Below are positions 35,539 through 44,620 of a stretch of 64,000 bases of DNA, in pieces (position 1 is the first letter of the stretch; each line of letters starts with the position of its first letter). Position numbers and translations under genes: made by a program. Below the pieces are notes generated by a model. That model saw nothing but the letters and a program-made list of their open reading frames with translations. It made no database searches and was not told where the DNA came from. The stretch lies in contig QZKW01000089.1 of the NCBI GenBank assembly GCA_003599885.1, forward strand, positions 186,001-250,000, given 5' to 3'. The DNA comes from Desulfobacteraceae bacterium (GTDB lineage Bacteria > Desulfobacterota > Desulfobacteria > Desulfobacterales > Desulfosalsimonadaceae).

Positions 35539-36564
35539 ATGGATGCAGTTTCCGCAAAAATAGGGGTGGTGGGCGCCGGGAGCTGGGGCACAGCATTGGC
35601 CAGCCTGCTGGGCATGAAAGGATATGCAGTGGATTTGTGGGCTTATGAGTCCGAAGTCCGGGACAGCATTGCCGAAATCCATGAAAACAAAGTGTTTTTG
35701 CCGGGGGTACAGCTTTCGGAAAATATTTCCCCGTCAACGGACCTGGAAAAAGTAACGGCGGACAAAGACCTGGTGCTGGTGGTGGTGCCTTCCCATGTGA
35801 TGCGGGAGACGGCTGAGCGTTTTGCCGGGTTTCTGTCGGACCGCTCCGTTATTGTTTCCGCATCCAAAGGTATTGAAAATAAAACCCATTTGACCATGAC
35901 GGGCGTACTGGAACAGACGCTTCCGGAAATATTTAAACACCAACTGGCCGTATTGTCCGGCCCTAGTTTTGGCCGGGAAGTGGCGCAAAAAGTGCCGACC
36001 GCTGTGACCGCCGCGTCGACAAGCGCGGAGGTTGCCGTTTTTGTTCAGAACGTTTTTTCCACTCCGTTTTTCCGGGTGTATACCCATGATGATGTGATGG
36101 GTGTGGAATTGGGAGGGGCGGTCAAAAACGTCATCGCCATCGCATCGGGGATTATTGACGGCATGGGGCTTGGGTTAAATACCCGGGCTGCCTTGATCAC
36201 CCGGGGGCTGACGGAAATCAGCCGTCTGGGGGTCCGCCTGGGGGCCAATCCGCTCACGTTTTCAGGGCTTGCGGGCATGGGGGATCTGGTGCTGACCTGC
36301 ACGGGAGCCCTCAGCCGGAACCATACCGTAGGCAAGCTCATTGGTGAAGGCAAAAAGCTGGATGACATCCTCGGGCAAATGAAGATGGTGGCCGAAGGAG
36401 TCAAAACCGCCAAATCGGTACGCAACCTTTCCCTGCGCGTCCGGGTGGACATGCCGATTTCCCATGCCGTATACGGGGTGCTTTACGAGGATTTGTCTCC
36501 CGGGCAGGCAGTGTATCAATTGATGACGCGGGATCTGAAAGACGAGCTGGATGATATCCGCTGA
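35539..36564 (+). CDS. gpsA: Glycerol-3-phosphate dehydrogenase [NAD(P)+]
   Basis: A 341-residue GpsA making sn-glycerol 3-phosphate for phospholipids. GAGSWGTALASLL at residues 10-22 binds NAD; SKGIENKT near 115, GPSFGREVA near 143, GGAVKNVIAIASG near 192 and SGLAGMGDLVLTC near 246 are conserved, including the catalytic Lys in AVKN. AGAAGGA precedes the chosen ATG; an in-frame ATG nine codons upstream, one base after the gyrA stop, is a possible alternative start. Confidence 0.94.
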   Translation: MDAVSAKIGVVGAGSWGTALASLLGMKGYAVDLWAYESEVRDSIAEIHENKVFLPGVQLSENISPSTDLEKVTADKDLVLVVVPSHVMRETAERFAGFLSDRSVIVSASKGIENKTHLTMTGVLEQTLPEIFKHQLAVLSGPSFGREVAQKVPTAVTAASTSAEVAVFVQNVFSTPFFRVYTHDDVMGVELGGAVKNVIAIASGIIDGMGLGLNTRAALITRGLTEISRLGVRLGANPLTFSGLAGMGDLVLTCTGALSRNHTVGKLIGEGKKLDDILGQMKMVAEGVKTAKSVRNLSLRVRVDMPISHAVYGVLYEDLSPGQAVYQLMTRDLKDELDDIR

Positions 36565-36595
36565 TGACTGCATATTTTAATTAAACTACATCCAT

Positions 36596-37318
36596 ATGGC
36601 GAATCCCGCAGAAAAACATAAGGGCGAAGGACACCGGCGGCGGTTAAGGGACAAATTCATGGACGCCGGTCTTGCCGGATTCCATGATTATGAAGTGGTG
36701 GAGCTGCTCCTGACCCTTGGAACGCCCCGAAAAGACTGCAAGGATGCCGCCAAAGCGGCGCTTGAAAAATTTGCGACCCTTCAGGGCGTGATGGAAGCAT
36801 CGGTGAGTGATTTGACTGCTGTCAAAGGCATCGGGCCCGGAAATGCATTCGGGATCAAACTGATTCAGGCAGTGGCGGGCCGGTATCTGGAAAAAAAGGT
36901 GATCATGACGGACCCTTTGAGCAATTCAAAGGCGCTGTTTGATTATCTGTATCACACGATGGGCTCCAAAGACCGGGAAAGTTTCAAAGCCCTTTTTCTG
37001 GACGCAAAAAACAGGGTGACTTCGGTGGAAACGCTTTTTACAGGAACCCTGACCGCCAGTTCGGTGTATCCGCGGGAAGTGGTGCGTGCGGCCCTTGACC
37101 GGTCTGCTGCGGCCGTTATTTTCGCCCACAACCATCCTTCCGGTGATCCGGAACCGTCACCGGCTGATTTTTCCATTACCCGTCAACTGGTATTCGCCTG
37201 CCAGACAATGGGCATTACGGTTCATGAACATATTGTTATTGGCAACAACCGGTATTACAGCTTTGCCGATCAGGGGCATATCACCCAGATGAATCATGAG
37301 TTTCAGAAAAAAGCCTGA
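36596..37318 (+). CDS. radC: RadC family JAMM-domain protein
   Basis: A 240-residue RadC. An N-terminal helix-hairpin-helix (VSDLTAVKGIGPGNAFGIKL near 80) is followed by the JAMM metalloprotease-like domain with AHNHPSGDPEPSPADFSIT near residue 178 and HEHIVIGNNRYYSF. Once tied to DNA repair, the family's actual role is unresolved. No clear ribosome site precedes the ATG. It sits between gpsA and a small Cys-rich protein gene. Confidence 0.92.
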   Translation: MANPAEKHKGEGHRRRLRDKFMDAGLAGFHDYEVVELLLTLGTPRKDCKDAAKAALEKFATLQGVMEASVSDLTAVKGIGPGNAFGIKLIQAVAGRYLEKKVIMTDPLSNSKALFDYLYHTMGSKDRESFKALFLDAKNRVTSVETLFTGTLTASSVYPREVVRAALDRSAAAVIFAHNHPSGDPEPSPADFSITRQLVFACQTMGITVHEHIVIGNNRYYSFADQGHITQMNHEFQKKA

Positions 37319-37337
37319 CGGACGGATTGGGGTAAAC

Positions 37338-37613
37338 ATGGAACCAGAAAAGCAGAAACCCGACTGTTTCGGGATAATGGACAGGGTTTTTCCCATGACC
37401 GAAGACGGCCTGCGTCATTCGCCCCGGCATTGCATGGCGTGTGATTACAAAACGGAATGTCTGGGAACAGCCATCCGCCAGCCTGCCGGTGTGGCGGTTC
37501 AGGAAGAACTGGTGGACCGGGCATATGAATCCAGAACCATCAGTTTTATCGAGCGGTGGTCCAAAAGAAAGTATTTAGACAAAATTAAAAAAGAAAAAAG
37601 TATTCCATCCTAG
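37338..37613 (+). CDS. Small Cys-containing hypothetical protein
   Basis: A 91-residue protein, [20 protein letters not shown] then a Cys cluster [14 protein letters not shown] and a basic, helical C-terminus ([16 protein letters not shown]). The CxxCx5C spacing could bind zinc or an FeS cluster, but no family is recognised. An in-frame ATG 14 codons upstream would overlap radC. It precedes pgk by 13 bases and may be cotranscribed. Confidence 0.6.
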   Translation: MEPEKQKPDCFGIMDRVFPMTEDGLRHSPRHCMACDYKTECLGTAIRQPAGVAVQEELVDRAYESRTISFIERWSKRKYLDKIKKEKSIPS

Positions 37614-37626
37614 GGGGGAAAGAGTC

Positions 37627-38811
37627 ATGCGATCAATTAAAGATATTGATGTTTCAGGAAAAAAAGTACTGGTGCGGGTTGATTTTAATGTTCCGTTTGA
37701 TGAAAATGGAAATATCGCGGATGACATCCGAATCCGAGAGGTGTTGCCCACATTGCAATATGTGATGGATAACAACGGTATTTTGATTCTCATGTCTCAT
37801 CTGGGCAGACCCAAGGGCAAAAAAAATCCGGAATTCACCCTGTCGCCGGTGGCCGAATATCTTAACGGAATCTATAAGGGCCATGTGAAAATGGCGCCGG
37901 ACTGTATCGGCCCGGAAGTTAAAAAAATGGTGGACGCGCTGGTTACCGGCGATATTCTTCTCCTGGAAAACCTCCGCTTTTATCCTGACGAAGAGAAAAA
38001 TGATGACGCCTTTGCCGGGGAATTGGCTTCCCTGTGTGATATCTATGTCAATAACGCGTTTGCCGTTTCCCACCGGGCCCACGCATCCGTATCCGCCATC
38101 ACCAAGTACGCTCCGCAATCCGTGGCCGGATTTCTGCTGATCACCGAGCTGGAATACTTTCATGCGGCCATGGAAAATCCCCGGCGACCCCTGGCGGCGG
38201 TTGTGGGCGGGGCAAAAGTATCCAGCAAACTGGGTGCGTTAAAAAACATGCTGAACCGGGTCGATAAACTGATTATCGGCGGGGCCATGGCCAATACGTT
38301 TTTGAAAAGTCAGGGGTTCCAGGTGGGGAAATCTCTGGTGGAAGAAGACCTGATCCCGGAAGCCGCTGAAATTATGCGGAAGGCCGGCCAGCAGGGAGTG
38401 AAATTCTATCTGCCGGTGGATGCGGTGGTGGCGGCTCAAATCGATGCCAAGGCCGTGTCTAAAATTGTTCCCATTCAGGAAATTCCCGAAGACTGGATCG
38501 CACTGGATATCGGTCCGGCATCGTCGCGTCTGTTTGCGGAAGCCTTAGATGATGCGAAAACCATTGTCTGGAACGGGCCGATGGGGATGTTTGAAATGGA
38601 CGCTTTCAGCCAGGGGACGGCTTCCATGGTGCACAGCGTGGTTAATGCCCATGCGCTCACCATTGTCGGCGGCGGCGATACGGATGTCGCAGTCCATTCC
38701 ATGGGCCAGAGCGATCGTATTTCCTATATTTCAACCGGCGGCGGCGCATTCTTGCATCTCATGGAAGGGAAAGTCTTGCCGGGTGTGGCGGCACTGGACA
38801 ATGTAAAATAG
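37627..38811 (+). CDS. pgk: Phosphoglycerate kinase
   Basis: A 394-residue PGK transferring phosphate between 1,3-bisphosphoglycerate and [18 protein letters not shown] near residue 16, [11 protein letters not shown] near 56, [13 protein letters not shown] near 140, [12 protein letters not shown] near 193, WNGPMGMFE near 315 and [12 protein letters not shown] near 349 are all present. RBS AGGGGGGAAAG. The gene ends in TAG, and the next open frame (a TVP38-type membrane protein) continues in the same reading frame directly after that codon without a usual start. Confidence 0.96.
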   Translation: MRSIKDIDVSGKKVLVRVDFNVPFDENGNIADDIRIREVLPTLQYVMDNNGILILMSHLGRPKGKKNPEFTLSPVAEYLNGIYKGHVKMAPDCIGPEVKKMVDALVTGDILLLENLRFYPDEEKNDDAFAGELASLCDIYVNNAFAVSHRAHASVSAITKYAPQSVAGFLLITELEYFHAAMENPRRPLAAVVGGAKVSSKLGALKNMLNRVDKLIIGGAMANTFLKSQGFQVGKSLVEEDLIPEAAEIMRKAGQQGVKFYLPVDAVVAAQIDAKAVSKIVPIQEIPEDWIALDIGPASSRLFAEALDDAKTIVWNGPMGMFEMDAFSQGTASMVHSVVNAHALTIVGGGDTDVAVHSMGQSDRISYISTGGGAFLHLMEGKVLPGVAALDNVK

Positions 38812-38820
38812 AAGGTCCCG

Positions 38821-39507
38821 ATCAAACAGGTTACCGGTAAATATAAATTCCATATACTGCTGGCAGTTTGCGCTGTTGCCGCGCTCATTGTATTTAAAGA
38901 GCCGCTCCTTGACTGGTATTACCGCTTAACCGACAGGGAGGCGATTAAAGCGTATCTTCAGTCCTGGGGGGCTGCCGCGCCTCTGGTTTTTATCGGGATC
39001 CAGATCGCCCAGGTGATTTTTGCACCTGTTCCCGGTGAGATCAGCGGATTTGTCGGCGGATATGTTTTCGGCGCCACCTGGGGGTTCATTTATTCCAGCG
39101 TCGGTCTTGCGGCGGGTTCCGCCATTAATTTCGGGATTGGCCGGGCTCTGGGATTCCGTTTTATCAGGAAAATCATACCCCCGGAAAAATTGGAAAAGTT
39201 TGACCGGTTTTTTACACATCAAGGGGTCATTGTGCTTTTGAGCATGTTTCTGTTTCCTGGATTTCCCAAGGATTATCTCAGCCTTTTCCTGGGAGCCACC
39301 GCCCTGCCATTTAAACTGTTTATTCTGCTGGCCGGGTTTGGCAGGATGCCGGGAACCCTTATGCTCAGTGTGCAGGGAGAGTTTCTGTCGGCGAAAAAAT
39401 ACGGTCTGCTGGCCGGTGTCGTATTGGTCAGTCTGATGGTTGTGGTGATCGCCGTTAAATATCGTAATGTGTTATACCGCTGGGCAGAGGCGAATAATAA
39501 AAAATAG
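38821..39507 (+). CDS. TVP38/TMEM64 (DedA-like) membrane protein, start codon uncertain
   Basis: An integral membrane protein of about 228 residues. The core is FAPVPGEISGFVGGYVFGAT then YSSVGLAAGSAINFGIGRALG, LFPGFPKDYLSLFLGATALP and a final helix; this is the SNARE-associated/TVP38 fold, thought to move or scramble lipids. The first ATG in frame (39013) would delete the first helix and the conserved VPGEISG motif region. Upstream codons stay open back to the pgk stop (TAG at 38809) with no ATG, GTG or TTG. ATC at 38821 follows AGAAGG and is a guess; CTG at 38857 is another. Read-through of the pgk stop would make a fusion. Confidence 0.75.
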   Translation: MKQVTGKYKFHILLAVCAVAALIVFKEPLLDWYYRLTDREAIKAYLQSWGAAAPLVFIGIQIAQVIFAPVPGEISGFVGGYVFGATWGFIYSSVGLAAGSAINFGIGRALGFRFIRKIIPPEKLEKFDRFFTHQGVIVLLSMFLFPGFPKDYLSLFLGATALPFKLFILLAGFGRMPGTLMLSVQGEFLSAKKYGLLAGVVLVSLMVVVIAVKYRNVLYRWAEANNKK

Positions 39508-39598
39508 TCTGGTATATCAGTTTACTATTCTTCGCCGTAATGCTATAAATTAAACCTTTGCCGGTTCATGATTTTTTATCAATTGACGGGGGCAGGTA

Positions 39599-40663
39599 GT
39601 GTATTGGAAAATCAGAGATGAATTAAGCCTTTCCGAACGATTAAGACGATCATATTATGAACTGTTACGGGATGAAATCAACCAATTCCTGCTGGAAAGA
39701 GCGTTGACCCAGTCCTATCAACAGTTTGCCGCCCGAAAGACGCCCTATCCGTTTGTGGAACGCCGGGAACTCAAGCCCCGGGCCCGGATTCCAAAAGTGG
39801 AATATGAATGCCAGAATTCATTTCTGGTGATTTTTATGGAAGACATCATTCCACCGGAACATAAAAAATATATCCGTTTTTTTGATTCCAACCGGACCAC
39901 CAAGACCAACCTGTTAAAGTCCAAAACCCTTCCCATGGATTCCGGTTTTGACCGGACCCAGAAATATCTGGATTCCGCTCATTTTATGGATGTGTTTGAT
40001 GAGCTGCTGCCTGTGGATTATGCATTGCTGATTCAACGGGACCCTTCCCGGCAGCCGGGCGGGCAGGACCGGTATGGCATCACCCATTTTCATGTCCGGA
40101 TTGACTGGCCCATCACGGAGGCGGCTGAAGATATGGCTCGCGATCTTCGCTATATTTCCAAAGATCTGTATGAAAAAGGGGAGAAGTATGCGGAAGATGT
40201 CCAGCGAAAATTTTTTGAGTATTATTGCTTGCCGGAAATGGTCGGGGGGCGCCGCACCGCCGGTGTGGTGGCTGCGCAATATTTAAAGCGGGTTCCCTGT
40301 ATCTCGACCATTTACGTTGCCAGCAGTGAGTCCAGAGCGCTCATCCGGTCGACGGAGCACGGGGTGTCCAAATCCGTTCTCATCAAGCTTACTGACAAGG
40401 AGATGCTTCATATCGCGGAATCCAGGAACATGCCGGTGTCGCGGCTGAAAAAACACTATATGATCGTAGGTGAAGGTAAAAGCGGGGTATTTATTTTCAA
40501 GGCCAACTATGCGCGCACCACCCACGCCCAGCCGCCGGAAAGCGGAAAATTGCGGGAACTCGTTTCCGAGCCTTACTGGCTGACAGTTGCATCCCAGCAG
40601 ATCCTCCCCAGAATCGGCGCCTGGGACTGGGCACCGATTCACTGTAATTTGATTTATGCCTGA
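39599..40663 (+). CDS. Conserved hypothetical protein, 354 residues
   Basis: I do not recognise a family. The frame starts at GTG with GGGGGCAGG upstream. The protein is soluble, basic and rich in Tyr and Arg. Visible segments include YYELLRDEINQFLLERALTQ, VEYECQNSFLVIFMEDIIPPE, THFHVRIDWPITEAAEDMAR, then VLIKLTDKEMLHIAESRNMP and GEGKSGVFIFKANYARTTH. No signal peptide or membrane helix. Codon use matches its neighbours, so it is a real chromosomal gene. Confidence 0.65.
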   Translation: MYWKIRDELSLSERLRRSYYELLRDEINQFLLERALTQSYQQFAARKTPYPFVERRELKPRARIPKVEYECQNSFLVIFMEDIIPPEHKKYIRFFDSNRTTKTNLLKSKTLPMDSGFDRTQKYLDSAHFMDVFDELLPVDYALLIQRDPSRQPGGQDRYGITHFHVRIDWPITEAAEDMARDLRYISKDLYEKGEKYAEDVQRKFFEYYCLPEMVGGRRTAGVVAAQYLKRVPCISTIYVASSESRALIRSTEHGVSKSVLIKLTDKEMLHIAESRNMPVSRLKKHYMIVGEGKSGVFIFKANYARTTHAQPPESGKLRELVSEPYWLTVASQQILPRIGAWDWAPIHCNLIYA

Positions 40664-40828
40664 GGTTCAGCTTGTCGGGTTTTTTGGCTGAAGGGCGGAT
40701 AGAAGGACGTTTTACAAATTCCTGGGACAATCCGCCTGCGCTGACGGTCTGGAGAAAGGCAACAGTCTTTCGCCGATGTGGAGCCCATTGCGATGGGCAA
40801 AAACCCCCGCCGAAAGCGTGTGCCCTTA

Positions 40829-40857
40829 TTTTTCTCTGCGACCCGCGTCTCTGCGCG
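40829..40857. repeat. Single arm of the CGCAGAG-type hairpin repeat
   Basis: The stretch TTTTTCTCTGCGACCCGCGT and the following TCTCTGCGCG is the complement of the CGCAGAGACGCAAAGG consensus seen at 47369. Only one arm is present. The 285-base gap between 40663 and 40949 holds this, a small CCCAT/ATGGG hairpin near 40783 and the toxin-antitoxin promoter, but no gene I can support. Confidence 0.5.
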
Positions 40858-40885
40858 ATAATTAAAAAAGCCTGATTTTTCAAAC

Positions 40886-40932
40886 TTGACATCAAGCACC
40901 AATCGAATTAAAGTAGTGTTGTAAACTACTTT
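40886..40932 (+). promoter_or_regulatory. Promoter and operator of the Phd/PIN toxin-antitoxin pair
   Basis: TTGACA (40886-40891) with a 17-base spacer and TAAAGT (40909-40914). The -10 overlaps a perfect 8-bp dyad, AAAGTAGT (40910-40917) and ACTACTTT (40925-40932), a fitting operator for autoregulation by the antitoxin. The ribosome site GAGGAG follows at 40935-40940. Confidence 0.6.
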
Positions 40933-40948
40933 TTGAGGAGAATGGATT

Positions 40949-41188
40949 ATGAAAATCATCACGGCCGCAAACGCGAATCGCGAATTTTCAAAATTACTTC
41001 GGGACGTTCGTAAGGGTGAAGAAATTACGATATTGTCAAGAGGGACACCTGTGGCAAAAATCACTTCCGTGAGTTCAGCGGCCCTGCAAAAAAATGCAAT
41101 GAAAAAACTGCTGTTGTCCCGGTTGAAAACCGAAGGCGTAACCGGCTCTCGAAACTGGTCCCGTGATGAACTATACGGGGAATTATGA
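40949..41188 (+). CDS. Phd/YefM-type antitoxin
   Basis: A 79-residue protein with the Phd/YefM N-terminal fold: ITAANANREFSKLLRDVRKG then EEITILSRGTPVAKITSV. This part binds DNA and dimerises; the C-terminal half (ALQKNAMKKLLLSRLKTEG and on) should wrap the toxin. The TGA stop overlaps the toxin start by 4 bases. Autorepression at the upstream dyad is expected of the family. Confidence 0.85.
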   Translation: MKIITAANANREFSKLLRDVRKGEEITILSRGTPVAKITSVSSAALQKNAMKKLLLSRLKTEGVTGSRNWSRDELYGEL

Positions 41189-41637
41189 TGCGTGTCGCCT
41201 TGGATACGAATATACTGGCCTATGCCGAAGGGGTCGGAGATGCGCCCCGCTGTGCCCTCGCCATAAAGCTGATCGAAAAATTGCCGGCTGAACTGGTCTT
41301 GCTCCCCGCACAAACCCTTGGAGAGCTTTTTCGGGTTCTTACCGGGAAGGCAAAGCGGGAGGCAGGGCTTACACGTGTGGCGATTATGACCTGGGCCGAC
41401 AGTTTTGAAGTTGCAGACTCATCCTGGTCGGCTTTCCAGGCTGCAATGGATCTGACGATTGATCACGGGCTTCAAATTTGGGACGCGCTGATTATGGCGG
41501 TGGCGGCGGAAAATCGTTGCCGCCTGCTTTTGACTGAGGATTTGCAAAGCGGTTTCATCTGGAGAGGCGTTACCGTGGTGAATCCCTTTGCCGCATCGTC
41601 CTCCCCGCTGCTCGACACTGTTTTGCAAACCAGATGA
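41185..41637 (+). CDS. vapC: PIN-domain toxin (VapC-like)
   Basis: A 150-residue PIN-domain ribonuclease toxin. The acidic residues are seen in VALDTNILAYAEG (Asp-6 region), in TLGELFRVL (Glu near 55), in IWDALIMAVAAE (Asp near 107) and in LLTEDLQSG (Asp near 127). Paired with a Phd-type antitoxin rather than a VapB-AbrB type, which is a known combination. The start is ATG ATG, either codon usable. All four acidic positions are intact, so the toxin is probably active. Confidence 0.85.
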   Translation: MMRVALDTNILAYAEGVGDAPRCALAIKLIEKLPAELVLLPAQTLGELFRVLTGKAKREAGLTRVAIMTWADSFEVADSSWSAFQAAMDLTIDHGLQIWDALIMAVAAENRCRLLLTEDLQSGFIWRGVTVVNPFAASSSPLLDTVLQTR

Positions 41638-41715
41638 TGAGGAAATCGTGGTCGTCATCGATCCGGCGGCCCTGTTCATCGGGGAAAAGACCATCTTCGT
41701 CATCAGCCCCTTCTG

Positions 41716-42858
41716 CTATTGATCGGCAGTCCGGCTGCTGAGCGCCATCAGCAGTCCGCCGATACCGGCCATCAGGGCGCTGATGGCAAACAGCGCCGGC
41801 GCGCCGATAATTTCAAAGAAATATCCGTTAAATAGAAAACCCGCCATAATTCCGAACCCGTAGGTCACCGCATTGTTGACAGACTGGCCGATGGTTTTTG
41901 CGCTCGCCGGGGTCAGTTTGTCCATATACAGGATACTGGCCACGTGGAACGCGCCGTAGGTCAGGGCGTGAAGAACCTGGGAAAAAAGGATCAGGGAAGC
42001 CGATGTTGCATAATACAACAGGGCCCACCGGATAACGGCGGCCCCAAAGGAAATTATCAGCAGCTTTTCATGGGAAAACCGCCGAAGCAGTCGTTCGGAA
42101 TTCACCATCACCAGAATTTCAGCCGTTGAAGCAAGGGCCCAGGCAATGCCGATAAAGGAGCCGGAAAATCCCATATTTTCAAGATGGATGGAAAGAAACC
42201 CGTAATAGGTCCCATGGCTGACCAGCATCAAAAACGCGCAAAACAGAAAAACCAATACGCGCCGGTTATACAGCGTCCGGGCGTTAGCGGAAAAGCCCTC
42301 CATCCGGGTGCCGTTTGCCTGCGGGATGGCTGTGGAGAGCAATGCGTGGAGCAGGGAACCGGCCAGAATCATCACAATGATAATTTCCGTTGAAAGGGCG
42401 TCAATCAGCCGGCCCGAGACAACCACAATCAGAATAAACCCAAAAGACCCCCAGGCCCGCAGCTGGCCGTAGCGGTTTTTTTCCTTTCCCAGGAGGTCCA
42501 TGGAAAATGATTCCAGAAACGCAATGATCGGCGCGTAGAAAATGCCGTAGAAGACCGTAATGGCGAACATGGCCCAGAAATCCGTGGTCAGCAGATACAG
42601 CGCCCAAATGGCGGTGCTGATAAAGCTGCACAGCACGTAGATGGGCCGCCGGATAAATAGTTTGTCTGCAAGAGCGCCCCAAAGCAGGGGAAACAGCGCG
42701 GTGGTCAGGGTGCGCACCGAAGACAGGACCCCGATTTCAAATCCGGAAAACCCGAGATGATAGCAATACAGGTTAAAATACGGCAGAAACAGGCCCAGCA
42801 CCCCGAAATACAGGAAGTACTGGATGCTGAGAATGGGCTTTACGGACGTCTTTCGCAT
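41716..42858 (-). CDS. MFS transporter, sugar/phenylpropionate-type
   Basis: A 380-residue transporter with about 12 hydrophobic helices. The start MRKTSVKPILSIQYFLYFGV places helix 1 at the N-terminus as in the LacY/HcaT-like MFS_1_like group; the longer in-frame ATG adds a non-homologous stretch. Loop 2-3 has WGALADKLFIRRPIY, the MFS motif A in variant form. Substrate unknown. Convergent with the toxin gene. No strong ribosome site is seen. Confidence 0.8.
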   Translation of the reverse strand: MRKTSVKPILSIQYFLYFGVLGLFLPYFNLYCYHLGFSGFEIGVLSSVRTLTTALFPLLWGALADKLFIRRPIYVLCSFISTAIWALYLLTTDFWAMFAITVFYGIFYAPIIAFLESFSMDLLGKEKNRYGQLRAWGSFGFILIVVVSGRLIDALSTEIIIVMILAGSLLHALLSTAIPQANGTRMEGFSANARTLYNRRVLVFLFCAFLMLVSHGTYYGFLSIHLENMGFSGSFIGIAWALASTAEILVMVNSERLLRRFSHEKLLIISFGAAVIRWALLYYATSASLILFSQVLHALTYGAFHVASILYMDKLTPASAKTIGQSVNNAVTYGFGIMAGFLFNGYFFEIIGAPALFAISALMAGIGGLLMALSSRTADQ

Positions 42859-43149
42859 AATAAAAATGGCTGCTCTGCCTGGTTGCGGGTAATTAAGGAC
42901 CTGTATACAAGAAACGGTTGACCTATAAATTAGCAGAAACAACGGCAATGGGCAATACCGTCTCGCAGGATAGTTTACGGCTTGTATCTAACGTATGGCC
43001 TTTATATGCTCCGGAAAGGCGCTGACTCGGCAATGAAAAGGTACATATCCCTTGACATGATCAATGATATCAACTAAATGTCAGTATAAATTCAGTATGT
43101 CGAAGGGACATCTGTTAATCCATTATTGTCAATAATAAAGGAGTGTTGT

Positions 43150-43950
43150 ATGTTTAAGCGATTCTGTTTGCCGGCGCTGTTGGTGTCACTTTGTGTCATC
43201 TGTCTGCTGGCGCCGGTGGTTGCTGCAGAGGGCGTGCCCGTTGCTGTGGTGGAGCAGGCTTCTTTTGAGTTTCCACCGCAATTTGACGGCACGGATGTGG
43301 TTCATGATTTTGTCATAAAAAATACGGGGGATGCGGACCTTACAATTGTGGAAGTCAAGGCCGGGTGAGGCTGCTCTACGGTTTCTAAACCAGAGAAACC
43401 AATTCCTCCCGGCGGCGAGGATATCATCCGATTTAAACTGGCGACCAAAGGATATGGCGGACGTGAAATGCAAAAGACCATTCGCGTGCACACCAATGAT
43501 CCCAAAAATGCCATCATTGAGCTTCATCTCAAGGGACAAGTGAAACTGTTTGCAACCGTTGAACCCAGCCGTGTGAATTTGCAGGGTGTTTTGGGCGAGA
43601 CCGTTTCCCAGACCGTAACGATTATTCCGGAAACTGAGCCTCCATTTAACATTTTGCAGGTCAACGCAATGAAGGGCACAGAATTTACGCATACCCTTAA
43701 AGAGACCGAAATCAAAGGGAAAAAAGCCTATGAACTGACGGTCGTGAATAAAAAGGAAACGGAAGGCCGGTATTATGATAAGCTGATTATCCTGACCGAC
43801 CAGAGCGACCATCAGCCGTTGACCCTTATTGTGTCCGGTGAATTGAGAAAACCGGGTACCGGAGCGGCTGTTTCTGAACCGGCTCCGGGGGAAGCAGGAG
43901 CCCCGACAGAAAATCCGCCCGTTCCTGAAACAGCGCCCGCACCCAAATGA
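43150..43950 (+). CDS. DUF1573 exported protein, probable selenoprotein (Sec73)
   Basis: Read as one frame with TGA at 43366-43368 decoded as selenocysteine, this is a 266-residue protein. A signal peptide (FCLPALLVSLCVICLLAPVV then AA) is followed by the DUF1573 domain: FVIKNTGDADLTIVEVKAG, then TGA, then GCSTVSKPEKPIPPGGED, and TIRVHTNDPKNAIIELHLKG. The family normally has CGC at this site, so TGA replaces exactly the first Cys. Eleven bases after the TGA a 7-bp stem begins (43380), the spacing of the E. coli fdhF SECIS. The C-terminus is a Pro/Glu-rich tail. RBS AAGGAG. The alternative is a nonsense mutation, but the downstream frame shows no decay. Confidence 0.8.
43380..43400 (+). promoter_or_regulatory. 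Putative bacterial SECIS hairpin
   Basis: GGTTTCT (43380-43386) pairs perfectly with AGAAACC (43394-43400) around a 7-base loop. It starts 11 bases after the in-frame TGA. The apical loop lacks the GGU of E. coli; a competing fold, CTCT...AGAG enclosing GGTTT/AAACC, is also possible. Position and pairing support a SECIS; loop identity does not. Confidence 0.55.
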
Positions 43951-43975
43951 TGTGAAGCAATGCCGAAAATGAATT

Positions 43976-44593
43976 ATGAACGACATTAAAGTTCTGGCTT
44001 TTGACTGTGACGGGGTGATGTTTGACACCAGGAAAGCCAATCAAGCCTATTATAATGATATATTAAATCATTTCGGGCGTCCTCCCATGACGCCCGATCA
44101 GTTTTTTTATGCCCAGATGCATACCGTGGACGAATCCCTGGAAAGCCTCTTTCCCGATCCCGAGGAATTGCAGGCTGCCCATGCCTTGCGCCGGAAGACC
44201 GGATACGGCCCTTATTTAAAGTATATGGAAATCGAACCGGACCTGAAACCCCTGATGGATAAATACGCGGGCCGGCTGAGGTTTGCCGTTGCCACCAACC
44301 GGACCGATACCATGCACAAGGTGCTGGCCATCAACGGCCTTGAATCCTATTTTGAGCTGGTGGTCACGGCCAGGGATGTGGCCCGGCCAAAACCCTGGCC
44401 GGACCAATTGCTGCGGGTACTGGATTTTTTTCATGTGTCTGCGGATGAGGCGCTTTTTATCGGCGATTCAGAGCTTGACGAGAAGGCAGCCAAAGCGGCG
44501 GGCGTCCGGCTGGTGGCCTATGACAACCCGAACCTTTCCGGAGACTATCACATCCGGAGATTAAAAGAAATTGAGGAGATTATCCCTCTTTAA
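43976..44593 (+). CDS. HAD-superfamily phosphatase
   Basis: A 205-residue HAD hydrolase. Motif I LAFDCDGVMFDT is at residues 7-18, motif II Thr/Ser in AVATNRTD near 104, the Lys in RPKPWPDQL near 140 and motif IV FIGDSELDEKAAKAAG near 162. The small cap domain lies between motifs I and II. It resembles phosphoglycolate phosphatases; substrate unknown. It ends 28 bases before polA. Confidence 0.88.
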   Translation: MNDIKVLAFDCDGVMFDTRKANQAYYNDILNHFGRPPMTPDQFFYAQMHTVDESLESLFPDPEELQAAHALRRKTGYGPYLKYMEIEPDLKPLMDKYAGRLRFAVATNRTDTMHKVLAINGLESYFELVVTARDVARPKPWPDQLLRVLDFFHVSADEALFIGDSELDEKAAKAAGVRLVAYDNPNLSGDYHIRRLKEIEEIIPL

Positions 44594-44620
44594 CCCCCAA
44601 CCCACCGGAAATCCGTTCTT

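Noticed and set aside
38809..38811. Pyrrolysine insertion at the pgk TAG
   Set aside because: TAG is used as an ordinary stop by several genes in the window (for example aroF, ppnP, galE and the TVP38-type gene itself), and no Pyl gene is present.
41638..41715. Coding-like patch on the minus strand after the MFS gene (DDEDGLFPDEQGRRIDDDHD)
   Set aside because: The frame has no start or family match and is too short; it may be a remnant, but the evidence is too thin to list.
43126..43368. A separate 80-residue protein, with a second gene starting at 43468
   Set aside because: Both pieces are in one frame and together make a full DUF1573 protein; the TGA falls on the conserved Cys, so one Sec-containing gene is the better reading.
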